A stretch of 64,000 bases of DNA, from positions 163,531 to 227,530 of the forward strand of contig NW_019775482.1 of the NCBI RefSeq assembly GCF_001039355.2, given 5' to 3'. The notes under the pieces were generated by a model, which was not told the DNA's origin, ran no database searches, and saw only the letters and a list, made by a program, of their open reading frames with translations. Numbering within the stretch: position 1 is the stretch's first letter; every line of letters starts with the position of its first letter. Positions 1-10,265 of this stretch are shown here, in pieces. Origin of the DNA: Lingula anatina. Lineage: Eukaryota; Brachiopoda; Lingulata; Lingulida; Lingulidae. Position numbers and translations under genes: made by a program.

Positions 1-417
1 GACGTCTTTGAAGTTGTCTGGACAACATTCACTCACCGCCGCCAGTCTGTCGTATACTAGGACTTGAACAGACGTGATACCCCACTGGTCACTGCATGCC
101 AATCTACAATCACCCCCCTCCCCTGCGCCTTCTCCTGAACGACGACGACGATGCAACTGCCATCATTGTAGTGCATATGTAGTTTTGTTCTGTCTCAAAT
201 TCAGCAGGCTTTTGGGTAGAATATAAGTGGGATTTTCGATGACCAAGGCTTTTTTGGCATTTTCCGGGCACAGGCAGTCAGTTCCTACCCTGTAAGTTCC
301 GATCTTTTTGTCATCCACAAAATGAAATCAGTATGTCCTTATTGACACCCATATATTTTCTCAAAGTAATGAAGATAAGGAAAGAAAACATGACCAATGC
401 ACACAAAGACACACGCG

Positions 418-418
<1 letters not shown>

Positions 419-452
<34 letters not shown>
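419..452. repeat. (CA)17 microsatellite
   Basis: Uninterrupted CA dinucleotides, 17 units. It accounts for the poly-threonine/histidine reading frame seen here, which is not a gene. Confidence 0.95.
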
Positions 453-456
<4 letters not shown>

Positions 457-1411
457 CTTTGGCCCAGAAAAAATACATTCGCTTCTCAAATTGCTACGAA
501 ACACCAATTTTGAAAAATGGTAAGTGACCTACAGTTAATTCTTCGCGCACACTGCTTGAAACTCGCATCCCTTAAAGCGGAAACTTTACTGTTTTGCTTG
601 AATAAGACGGAAAATGCCATAAACCGTGGATTTGAGCGCATTGCAATCCCCACATACAATGCCGCCGTAACCTAAGCTCACTTACCCTGAGCAGCGCTGG
701 AGGTTGTTCCACTGCCCTGTCGCGCTGGCCTTGGAAATAAAATTGCCGTCCATGCCGCGTTCACTTTAATTTAACAAAAGTACCCTGTCTCTGCGCTATA
801 GGCACACATTTACAGTGTTCTTAAGACCATATGAAGTGCACAATTTCCTGGAAACTTATTCAATTTCCCGCGGTGAAAAAAGTACTCTATCAAAAACCGT
901 TGAGAAATTAATTTGTCATTTTTGGCTAAGAATTAAAACGTTTAAATTACACAGCAATGTTTGTAAATACATTAGTTTTAGTTATAATAAGACAACCCCA
1001 CCCTCACCCCCTGTATTGACGATGGCGACGACGGCTGAGCCGCTATCTTGGTAATCACATTGGGCGGCAGTCCGTGTGTGCAGAAGGTTCGTTTTGGCGC
1101 AATTTCAGCAGGTTTTCTAAACGAGTTTTGCAAAAACCCAGACTTTTGAGGTATTTTCAGGGGGAACGGACAGTGACAAGAGTCAGTTCCGGAGTAACGA
1201 GGTATTTTGTTTATTTTATTTTATTATTTTTACTTTTTTATTTCATTTTGTTTCATTTTATTATTTTTACTTTTTATTTCATTTTATTTCATTTTATTTT
1301 TTTATTATAATTTTAGAACCGTTGAATACCTTTAATCAGTGTGGCCTGACTGATACCGGTATATTTATCAAAGGAATGAAGATAAAGAAAGAAAACATGC
1401 CTCATTGCACG

Positions 1412-1420
1412 CACACACAC

Positions 1421-1450
<30 letters not shown>
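1412..1450. repeat. (CA)n microsatellite with CG interruptions
   Basis: CA repeat with one CG interruption, the paralogous counterpart of the repeat at 419-452. Confidence 0.9.
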
Positions 1451-1451
<1 letters not shown>

Positions 1452-1548
1452 TTGGCCTAGAAAGAAATGCAGCTGTTTTCAACTTTTTCTGCGACAACAG
1501 CATTGGAAATTTTTTTTCATCTTAATTTAGATCTGACTCAAACGCTGC

Positions 1549-1746
1549 ATGTACGATGTGATTCAAAAACTGAATGTCAATGCCCTCCAAGATGACATCA
1601 AATGTGGCAACGTCACTGTCGCCATCTGTTCAGTGATGCTTTTTTTGCTCGTATTGCGGGATATAGTGTTCTATGCTAAACAGCAACAGTTACCACTGTG
1701 CTTGCGCGTGCAAGAACATCTTATTAAACTGTTTGTGATACATCAG
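1549..1746 (+). CDS. Possible exon of an unidentified plus-strand gene
   Basis: An open frame of about 66 codons starts at ATG 1549 and reaches a good splice-donor context (CATCAG|GTAATA at 1746/1747). The codons read like protein rather than repeat, with a hydrophobic run 'VAICSVMLFLLVLRDIVF' followed by charged residues and a Leu-rich stretch. The same frame has a stop codon at 1534-1536, just after an acceptor-like 'TTAATTTAG' (1530), so the exon would have to begin at or inside this ATG. I do not recognise the family. A decayed exon or chance ORF remains possible. Confidence 0.25.
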
Positions 1747-1756
1747 GTAATATAAA

Positions 1757-2447
1757 AAGGAAACAAAACTCATGAAAGCAGAGAGGGGGGAAAATGCCAT
1801 GAAAACCGCAAGTCACTTCAACCTGTACATTCTTAAATATCATTGTGTGTCGTTAAGTCGTTAAGAGATTCTGACTGAAAAGTCACCCTAGCCCAGGTGG
1901 CTCCATCTAGCTGTTAATAAGATAATAATATAAGATAATAAGATATATATTAAGATAATGTAGAAAAACGATCAATATATATTTAACAAGGTTGCAGTAT
2001 TGTAAAATATATCAGATGTATGACGCATGTGGTGAAGGTTAAGAGGACACCTCTCTAATGCCAGCATGTGTGCCATTTACAGTATAACTGCAGACTTCAA
2101 AACACACATATACATGTTCGATATAAAGCTTAATACATTGCAATTAAATCAAAATATACATACGAGCAACAGATTAATAACCATTCCGTGATTTTTATCA
2201 TGATACTTCTCATAAGATACACATGTAACAATGGAATGTCATGTTAGATAAGTATGTATTTTTTAACTGCTATAATAGTGGAAACAGCAGAGACATACAG
2301 AGTACTCAGGTGCCACGATACGGCTGTTATACATTCTACATACTATACAGGGACCTACCTTGATAACACATATTGGTGATTTTTCGTCTTTGCGGTAATG
2401 GCTATAGTTATCAAGGTGGTCGGTCAGGGTGGTTATTGTTTCAGTTG
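1757..2447. other. Gene-free stretch, no clear feature
   Basis: AT-rich sequence with a GATAATA/AAGATAAT low-complexity patch near 1915-1970. I see no exon or element with defined ends. Confidence 0.5.
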
Positions 2448-2575
2448 TGACAGCACCTGTCAGTTTATTGTGGCAGTTATGACAACAGCTGTCAGCTAAT
2501 TGTGGCAGTTGTAACAGCACCTGTCAATAAACTGTGACAGTTGCGACGGCAGCTGTCAGTAAACTGTGACAGTTG
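2448..2575. repeat. 32-bp minisatellite, four units, with alternating E-box motifs
   Basis: Four consecutive 32-bp units, each of the form 'gACAGCaCCTGTCA...CTGTGRCAGTTg'. Units 1 and 3 contain CACCTG; units 2 and 4 contain CAGCTG inside the palindrome ACAGCTGT. The second halves also group as 1-2 against 3-4. The array lies about 770 bp beyond the 3' end of the first prokineticin-like gene. Confidence 0.85.
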
Positions 2576-3203
2576 AGCAAAACCCAATAGCGGATGTTAA
2601 ACATGGTGTATGGTTGAGCTCAAGTATGTTGCAGTTCAATTATAAGGTGAGGTGGTATTCCTCACCTATTTTTACACGAATATGAATTAATTGACCAGTT
2701 TTATTGCCATCTCAAAGCTACACTAATGCGCATTCTATGCCAACAACAAGCTGTTCTCTTTAATCGATGTAACATAATCCGCAATTTCTGTTTCGTCACA
2801 GTGGAGTCAGCTGTCACGGAAATATACGTTTATTTGACATTCACACAATGATATTGAAGCCAAATTTGTGATAATGAGATGCCGTAAAAGACAAGTATGC
2901 ACATACTGGTATGATGTTCTACAAATGAGATGCAAGTATTAAAGGATGTTGAGGTTCATTCCTTAACATTTTATACAGGACAAAATGAATGACGTCATGA
3001 AATGCAACTTTCTCAAATGCTGTTTGCATGCAAGGATTGATGTTAATGTTAACACATTTCAGCAATTTAAATTACTTTTATACTGTATCAGGTACAGTAC
3101 TGAAGTGATCGGAAAGTGGAAGATGGGGATGGGGATGTCTGTTTAGATTTAACAATTTCCATTCTTATCAAGTCAGCATTGTAGTTTTGTTTCCGAATCA
3201 TCA
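2576..3203. other. Gene-free stretch upstream of the polyadenylation signal
   Basis: AT-rich sequence with no ORF, splice pair or repeat boundary that I can support. Confidence 0.5.
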
Positions 3204-3209
3204 TTTATT
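3204..3209 (-). terminator. Candidate polyadenylation signal of the first prokineticin-like gene
   Basis: AATAAA on the minus strand, about 135 bp past the stop codon at 3343. It is placed by hexamer match only. Confidence 0.4.
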
Positions 3210-3342
3210 TTACTATGTTTTTCGCTGCACAACATTGACATAAAATCGAAATCTGCTGTCCAAAGAAATAAAATAAATGTGTGATTATAACAAGGTCTTC
3301 CTTGCTGTATCATGGGATTTTGTCTGCTCTGCCTTAGTCTTC

Positions 3343-5013
3343 TTATTTTATCGGATAACAATTGCCTGAAACAATACGATAGAATAAGTTTACATTCTGC
3401 ATATATTGGCCAACAGACGCGGTAGAATTATCATAACATTGATAAAAACGGACATGCTGGGTTTCAAAGGTCTCCGTGTTACTCTTCCGGAACCGCATCT
3501 CTAACTGAACACACATAATTTCACCATTAGAAGTTTTGAGTATATAGGCCTATGACTCACCGTAGATAGGGGGAATTTCCATGTTAGGTACACACTCTAA
3601 TCCATCTGCACATGGGCACAGTAGCTCTATCTCGGTAGGTTCTGCCTCAGTGTTGTCTCTAATACAACCTTGAAGGTAAGTGAGATCATTTTAAAAGGTA
3701 TCAGATACGAGTTTATATTATATTACAACGTTTCCCATCTAGCTGGAACGACCTAAGCCGTTGCCATTTAACAGACCACGTGAGGCCGTTCTCAAAAATT
3801 CTCATGTTTTCGAGGTAAGCTTAGACTGTTAAATGGTTTGCCCGGCTACGATCGCGAGCAGTTGACTTTTGGTCTGAGTTTCTTAGAATAATGGACCCAC
3901 AAGAAATGCATTTGAAATGCATAATTAGGCGTTTGTTACTGCTGAGGCTAAAAGCCTTGGGCGATACAATCATACTTTGTTCAAGGGGCTTAGTTAAATG
4001 CGCAATAGTCGACTAGATCTAAAAGACATTATTTTAGCCAGCGCCCAAAAAATGAAAAAAAAAAAGAAATTTCGTTAAATAGGTCCCTAGTAATGATAAG
4101 CTCACAGGCACAAGGCTTGCTTCATTCAAGAGTGATGTGATATGGGGCAAGAGAGGGATAAGTTTCGCTGCCTGTGGTGGGATATTCGTCAAGAGAAGAT
4201 TGCGCGTTGTAGGTCGACCCAAAGTATCTGAAAAATGGGCTCCCTTCCAAAAAATCATCCTTATAAAATGGATTCAATTCTAAACATGAAAAACTAGGTG
4301 ATTTTGAACAAAAACAGAATACGAAGAATATTTTCAATAATTACCTTCGCCTTCTTCTTTAAATGGTACACATTTTGCCTCATAAAGGGAACGTTTCCCT
4401 ATCGGCAATGGACCGCCTGTCTCGCAACACATGCCATGAGGCAGGCACTGGGCATTTTTGGAGCAGATCTTTGGAGCAGTATCCAGTCCATGAATACACT
4501 GGAAAGCACAGGGGAAGAAGGGAATTCACATACAGATAACAGTTACTCCTACCTCTCTACAAACACACACACGGGAGAGAGAAAAAGATCATTCAGTATT
4601 CAATAAATCAAGGTTACGAGATAGATTCTAGAAATTAAACAGTTAAAAATCAAAGTCTTCACAACGCCAACAGGTCGATGAATGCACCAGTGGCTGATTT
4701 AGAGTTGGGTCAGGAGGGTCTTGACCCCCCCCCCTCCTTCGATTTCTGAAAAAAAATCACACCTATGGTCCCCTCTTGAAATTAGAATTTTGACTAGCCG
4801 AATCATAGTTTTAAATCGTACCAAATGGCACCGTTCGCCCTCTAAAATACCAAAATACACGAACCCCTTCAAATAAGCCTGGGTGCGCCCCTGTGCACCA
4901 TTGAGTCTTTGACATTATGACAGCTCAGCAGAAGAACACCTTTGTTAGAATATTATCCCGTAACTTACCAGCAACAGATAAGTCACCAGCACGAAAGCGG
5001 TAAGCCACGACAT
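3343..5013 (-). CDS. Prokineticin/astakine-like secreted ten-cysteine protein, copy 1 (four exons)
   Basis: Join of exons 4969-5013, 4345-4498, 3561-3668 and 3343-3365, with intron phases 0, 1 and 1, all GT-AG. It encodes 109 residues. Exon 1 is a hydrophobic signal peptide (MSWLTAFVLVTYLLL). The mature part has cysteines spaced C-x5-C-x5-CC-x17-C-x9-C-x15-C-P-C-x5-C-x12-C, the colipase-fold pattern of prokineticins and invertebrate astakines, ending in 'YGNCYPIK'. Family members are small secreted ligands; vertebrate prokineticins act on GPCRs and astakines act in blood-cell formation. The role here is inferred from fold only. The N-terminal AVIT motif of vertebrate prokineticins is absent. 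The loop between Cys4 and Cys5 carries a Gly-Lys-Arg site. The gene at 6183-7935 has the same exon plan, so the two are tandem duplicates. Confidence 0.85.
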
Positions 5014-5062
5014 CTTCAGGATCAGAAATGCGGTTTAAATGGAAGGCGGATTCGTTGCTTGG

Positions 5063-5069
5063 TTTTATA
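5063..5069 (-). promoter_or_regulatory. TATA box of the first prokineticin-like gene
   Basis: TATAAAA on the minus strand, 50 bp upstream of ATG 5013, which would place transcription start near 5035. Confidence 0.6.
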
Positions 5070-5977
5070 TTAATATTCCAATCTATGCAGATGCTAACCT
5101 CGTTCCGTGAGGGTGTCGACAGCGAAATACGAAACTGTGTTGTTATACAGTGCATAATAATATGAATCATAAATGAAAATGATCAAAGAGAACAACATCT
5201 CACATCAGTTTGATGAAAGCCTACGATGTACGTCCAGGTTGGTCGTAAGCTAACGGCATGAGTGATTTTCGGTTTGTATTTGATCATTTTCATTTATGGT
5301 CCAACTACCAAGCTAATAAACATTTTTGCTCAATATGAATCATAGTTACAGAAAAAAAATGTTACACAGCAGTTTGGTGTCATAGAAATGCTACTGTAAT
5401 ACAGATAAGCCGCAGCACATTACGTAACCTATGAGGGTATATAAGGTCATATCTCAGAGAAAAATAAAAGGATCAGTTTACCAATGTCCCGCATACTAGT
5501 TTCCATGATACCTTCAAAACATACGTGCTTCATATATAATAATTGTCTCTTCTGTCACTTAGAATATTTTGTAGGGCAAACACTCAAACGCTGTGGCTAC
5601 TTGTTCTACCTTGTCACCATAAATTAGACTTAGACATCTATCTTTTATACAGAATATGCTGTATGAGCATACACTTATTCAATGCTCAAAGTATTACAGC
5701 AAGCGTCAGACATTAATGCGACATACATGTACTTAAATGTGACAGAGATTGATCGATTTTTCTTATCAATTAATGAATATATCTATCTGTTTATTTATTC
5801 GTGTTGTATTTCCAATCTAAACAATGGGGTTCAAATAAGTTCGTTTATACTATAATAAAGTGCAAAACTAATAAAACATCTTAAATTCCACAGTGTAATA
5901 ATCAACAGTACCAAAATCATGAAATAACTAAAGGGGAAAAATTATACAATGACACAGTTTCAGTTTGTTTTAATATT
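5070..5977. other. Intergenic stretch between the two prokineticin-like genes
   Basis: AT-rich sequence. 'AAATGAAAATGATCA' near 5170 recurs inverted near 5285, a short dyad of about 125 bp span. No coding exon is visible. Confidence 0.45.
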
Positions 5978-5983
5978 TTTATT
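5978..5983 (-). terminator. Candidate polyadenylation signal of the second prokineticin-like gene
   Basis: AATAAA on the minus strand about 200 bp past the stop codon at 6183. Hexamer match only. Confidence 0.4.
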
Positions 5984-6182
5984 CGCTTGCTTATTAATTT
6001 TGTAATTAATGTTTCGTCACATAAGGATAACAAAGCAAACCGTGCAGTCCGGATACAATTGGTAAGGAAATTAAAATCAACTTAAAAAATGGCCCAATGC
6101 ATATAAATTGGATAACATTACAGAATTAGACTTATTACATGTGGCCCCTAAAGCTACTATCCCATGGTCTGCGGGAGCCTCC

Positions 6183-7935
6183 TTATTTTATGGGCACGCA
6201 GTTACCTGAAAATACAAAATAGAAAATAATTAGCTAAACTCAGGTAAGTAATTGTACGCAACCTTCATCTACGAAGAAAATGATTTATCACTGTGTGCGG
6301 TTTATGATAATTCAGCCTTAAGTGTTTCATTAATATTTTATATCAAGTCTTAAGTGTTTCATTAATATTGAAATATACTGTGACCGTTTAAATGCATGGT
6401 CACTTATGTACATCTATTTGTACTAAAGCGACTTTTAACACATTTCCAGTAAGGTGTGGTCGCCATAAGTTAACACGGCTTATTTCATTTAGGTAGACCT
6501 CTTACGATTGGTTCATCGTGAGCAGAAACCCCGCCCTTATCTTGCCCATCAAACAAATCGCACCATTTGATTGGCTCATTGTGAGTAAAACCCTCCCTTC
6601 TTTTAACCTCCCCCCCTCCCCCCTTCGCCAGCAAGTCACGTCATTTGATTAACTTTCTATGGTCAGCTGAAGACAATCAATTGGTTTCACGAGATTATAG
6701 TCGTACCGCACGAGATTCGTCGATCTAACCGCACGAGAAGCGCCACTTATTTAGCAACTCATGTGTGATGTCAACGCATTTTAAACTCCACAACGTAGGC
6801 CACACTCACCGTAGACGGGAGGCATCTCGTTGTTAGGTTCACACGTCAGACCATATCTACACGGGCACAGCATCTCCATCTCAGAAGGTTCTGCAATCAC
6901 GTTGTTTCTATGACATCCTGGAAAAATACATATAAGTTTATCTTAAAAGCTAGAAATTATGATCTAGCTTGTGAAAATAATTTCATTGGATCTCAGTTTT
7001 CGTAGTCAGAAAGTTTTCATTATTGATAGATCAATCCCACCCTGGGGGTGAGAGGGACTAACAAATCATCATCAAGACTGAGATAATTACCTGTTCACCT
7101 TCAAGTGAACAGGTAATTCAGTTTGTGACCAAGTCTGTCAGAGTGAACAGACAAAACAGTCAACAGGTATTAAAACTAAATATATGGATCTATCATGAAT
7201 GGAAACTTTATGACTATGATCTTGCTTGTCAGCGGACCTAGTTTGCTCTGAAACTTTTTAACCGCCCAATTTAATTTTCTTGGGGTTATAAGTTTTAATT
7301 TTTTTCTACTCACAAATAATTGTTATGAATCGTCCGTGCCTATGTTCGAAATCTTAATCCAATTTTTGATTTGATAATTTCGTACCCTTAGTTTTTTTTT
7401 TTCGGGGGGGGGCGACTAAGAGTTAAACGTACACGTAATGGGGATTAGACGAACAAGAGCTATTAAAAAGGAGATAGACTACATTGACTTAACAAGCCTC
7501 GCAATGTCACTTACGTTCGCCCTCCTCCTTATATTGAGCACACTTTCCGCCAAGTAAGCTAAGAGCTCTTTTCCCTCTCACCAGGTTTCCGGATTCACAA
7601 CACAAACCGCGAGGCAAGCACTGTATATTACGGGTACATTGTTTAACTTCTCCTTGTGAACACTGAAATAAAATTGAATGACATTTTATGTGACAGTATC
7701 GTTCTTGTTTGCGAACATGAAGTTATACCTACATGTAAGAATATCTTTTTTGGTGTCTGTAACATTTCTCCTCGTCTTCTCATCTCTGTTGACAAATTAG
7801 ACAACAATAGTATATACAGTTGTGCTTGGATCGAAGATGAAGCATAATCTATTCCGTTATATGAGCGCAATCACTCACCAGTATCAAACATGAAAGAAAC
7901 ACGATCAAAAGCATCCCCTTGATAAGCGCCATCAT
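6183..7935 (-). CDS. Prokineticin/astakine-like secreted ten-cysteine protein, copy 2 (four exons)
   Basis: Join of exons 7879-7935, 7515-7662, 6810-6917 and 6183-6205, with phases 0, 1 and 1, giving 111 residues. The signal peptide is MMALIKGMLLIVFLSCLIL. Exon 2 begins CSQG, after which the ten family cysteines follow as C-x5-C-x5-CC-x18-C-x9-C-x15-C-P-C-x5-C-x12-C, and the protein ends 'YGNCVPIK'. Shared signatures with copy 1 include KEEGE before Cys6, CPC, and PP(I/V)YGNC. The loop between Cys4 and Cys5 contains 'RGKR'. I chose the first of two adjacent ATGs (7935); the second (7932) would differ by one residue. No frameshift or stop is seen, so both copies look functional. A foldback element lies in the intron between exons 2 and 3. 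Confidence 0.87.
6965..7235. repeat. Foldback (inverted-repeat) element in an intron
   Basis: The left arm (about 6965-7092) and right arm (about 7098-7235) are imperfect inverted copies. For example GTAGTCAGAAAGTTTTCAT on the left pairs with the complement of ATGGAAACTTTATGACTAT on the right, and the tip reads CCTGTTCACCTTCAAGTGAACAGG. A single-arm relative lies at about 62805-62945. Confidence 0.65.
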
Positions 7936-7985
7936 CACTGACAATAAATTCAATATTGAATGGCTGCAAATATTATCTCGCACTG

Positions 7986-7993
7986 TTTTTATA
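7986..7993 (-). promoter_or_regulatory. TATA box of the second prokineticin-like gene
   Basis: TATAAAAA on the minus strand about 51 bp upstream of ATG 7935, the same spacing as in copy 1. Confidence 0.6.
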
Positions 7994-8082
7994 CATGTTC
8001 GAGTAAACACGTGGGTTACAAGTGGTAAAATGTGTCTGTAGGCTTTCTTTATAAAGTATGGATACCATAATTTACTTGACAT

Positions 8083-9284
8083 TTAGTATATGTCGTGCTT
8101 TTGTGCACATGATGATGGTGAGAATAGATAATTCTCCAAGATTTATAAAAATACAACTACCTTAAACCCATATAACTAATTACACCGAGTGTTACACAGG
8201 TGAAACTTTCTCGCTGGTGCAGCAACATTTTCATTTTGTTTCATTTGGAGCCCACGAATATTTTGAAATGACCGACCCCCGTCACGCGAGATAAAGCCAC
8301 CGAATGTCGGACAGGTGCGTCAAACGTCGTCAATTTCTCAACCCACATCCTTGTCGCAGTAAATCAAGCTGTCACCCCTACAAGGATATCCGGCCCTGGA
8401 ATTACACATGCTGCCAACTTCTTCCACGTGCACATAAATTCATTTTTACTATGAAAGGAAATATACTATTTAAGCAAGTATGTACTACATATATGTAGCT
8501 GTTACGTACATGTGTATACATGTACACAATCATCTCGCCAGTTCTTCGTTGAATATTAAAAATAGTGCCTAATGCTTTTAACATTGTATATGTAAGTACT
8601 TCATCTTTCTTTCCCATTTTCCGATGAAAAATATTAAGAAGATAACACCAACGGTTTCATCTGTCTTGATTAAGAAATAAATACTTTCACTTGAAAGCAT
8701 CAACATATTTAAGTTCGTTCGAATTCCCTTGTTTTCATTTTGATAATTTTAAGATTTATAAACTGAAACAAAAACAACCAGTAGATGTGAGAGTGTGTAA
8801 TGTTAACGAAAACCCATCCATCGATGAAAGAAAAGGTTGCCTTTATTCATGTAAGAACTGAACGTCATAATGTGTTATTTACAACTGTACATGTACCTTG
8901 ATGTGCCATCGCCATCGTAATTTAAACTATTTGCTGAAATATTATTATAAAACAAGATAGATAAGACCGAACACCTTTACCGGTACAACACTATGTAATT
9001 TCGACCAAATCAGATTACAGGTCAAGCTATTTTAAGGAGCTGTTATATCTGTATCCGGGTTCGGGTCTGTAAACAACATCATTAGGCGGTATTTAAACGC
9101 GACCAACTGGTTATAACGAGTCGCTCCCAGTCCGGACCTATTAAAAATCAACTAGCATAATAAAATATGATGCTATTGATAGTTAACATGTGGAAAACAT
9201 AAACGGGATTGGTAATCACAAACATGGAGGCTGCACGAATTAGCCTTACCACCTGATTTCAATGCCCCTTCCTAGCTTCAAATA
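8083..9284. other. Gene-free stretch
   Basis: AT-rich sequence upstream of the prokineticin-like pair. I see short chance ORFs only and no defined repeat. Confidence 0.5.
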
Positions 9285-9775
9285 TACATGTAGGTCGCAA
9301 GCAATGAAGGAGCTAGCATGTTGAGTACGGCACACGCCCTCACAACTTACGAACAAAATCGAACGCACGTGCCTCACTTCCACGCCAGGAGTATAATCGT
9401 CGTACTCACAATTGGGCACCTTCAAGGTTTGTGACACTTTTTCATATCATATACCCCGTATTTCTACAAGTATTCTCTGCTCTAAATACCGAAAGACAAA
9501 AATATGATCTAATCATGCCGTGTACTTCCAGCTCGAAATGAGTAGGCAGCTTCACGTCTTACACCACTCGACGTCATAGATGCTCGCTTACGGCACGGTC
9601 CTTTCTCCTCCGGTTCCCTTAATTGGGGTCTCTGTTTGTAAAGACATCTCACGAGGCCGCTGCGACTCGCAAGGCAGACTTGCGCCTTTCCACCGCAACA
9701 TTTCCTTAACCTCTACGAACTCCACGATCTTTAAATGTGTGCGTCCGGTTGTGACCGAGGCTTAACAGAGGCCTT
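9285..9775. mobile_element. Fragment of a dispersed TIR-type element
   Basis: The segment starting 'GTCGCAAGCAATGAAGGAGC' is paralogous to about 52700-52830, and 9428-9575 is the reverse complement of about 53990-54185. The right edge 'GGTTGTGACCGAGGCTTA' is the inverse of the left edge of the element at 52452. This indicates a rearranged copy of one repeat family. It has no coding capacity that I can recognise. Confidence 0.55.
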
Positions 9776-10230
9776 TAAGAGATTTTTCAAAACATCATAT
9801 GGTTAGTTAGTTATTATTTTCTTTATTTATTTGTTTATTTACTTATATTTCTTTCATTGGGAAAGAGAGACATGCACTATTTTTTCTTTTTTGATATACA
9901 CGAACCGTCAGAACACGTCTATTGTGTGCTATGGAATTCACATTTTTCAAAAAGTACATTAATATACAAGCGACATCAGAATGTATAGTTATCAAACTAT
10001 TCAAAACTTTTTCTGAAGGACTTTTATGTTCATCTTCTCTAAAGCAATTGGTGGCATGGCACAATCATGGGGGTCTGTGGTGTGATATAAACTGTCAAAT
10101 GTCCCCATTACAGACTTCTAGCCATTTATCACTGCCATGGTCAATGACTTCGACCGTAGCCTATCCATATGAAGCTGTTTTGTATCAGGACTATCCACAC
10201 GTACCCGGGCATATCATACACACACTGCAA

Positions 10231-10265
<35 letters not shown>

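Larger units (their letters stand above)
190..1500. repeat. Direct duplication of a ~300-bp block ending in a CA microsatellite
   Basis: The block at about 190-490 is repeated at about 1095-1500. Both carry a 'TCAGCAGG(C/T)TTTT' start, a central 'GTCAGTTCC' segment, the string 'ATGAAGATAA(G/A)GAAAGAAAACATG', a CA microsatellite and then 'TTGGCC(C/T)AGAAA'. The copies are diverged and differ in internal length. The stretch between them (500-1090) holds no gene I can support, and 1203-1300 is a T-rich low-complexity run. Confidence 0.6.
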
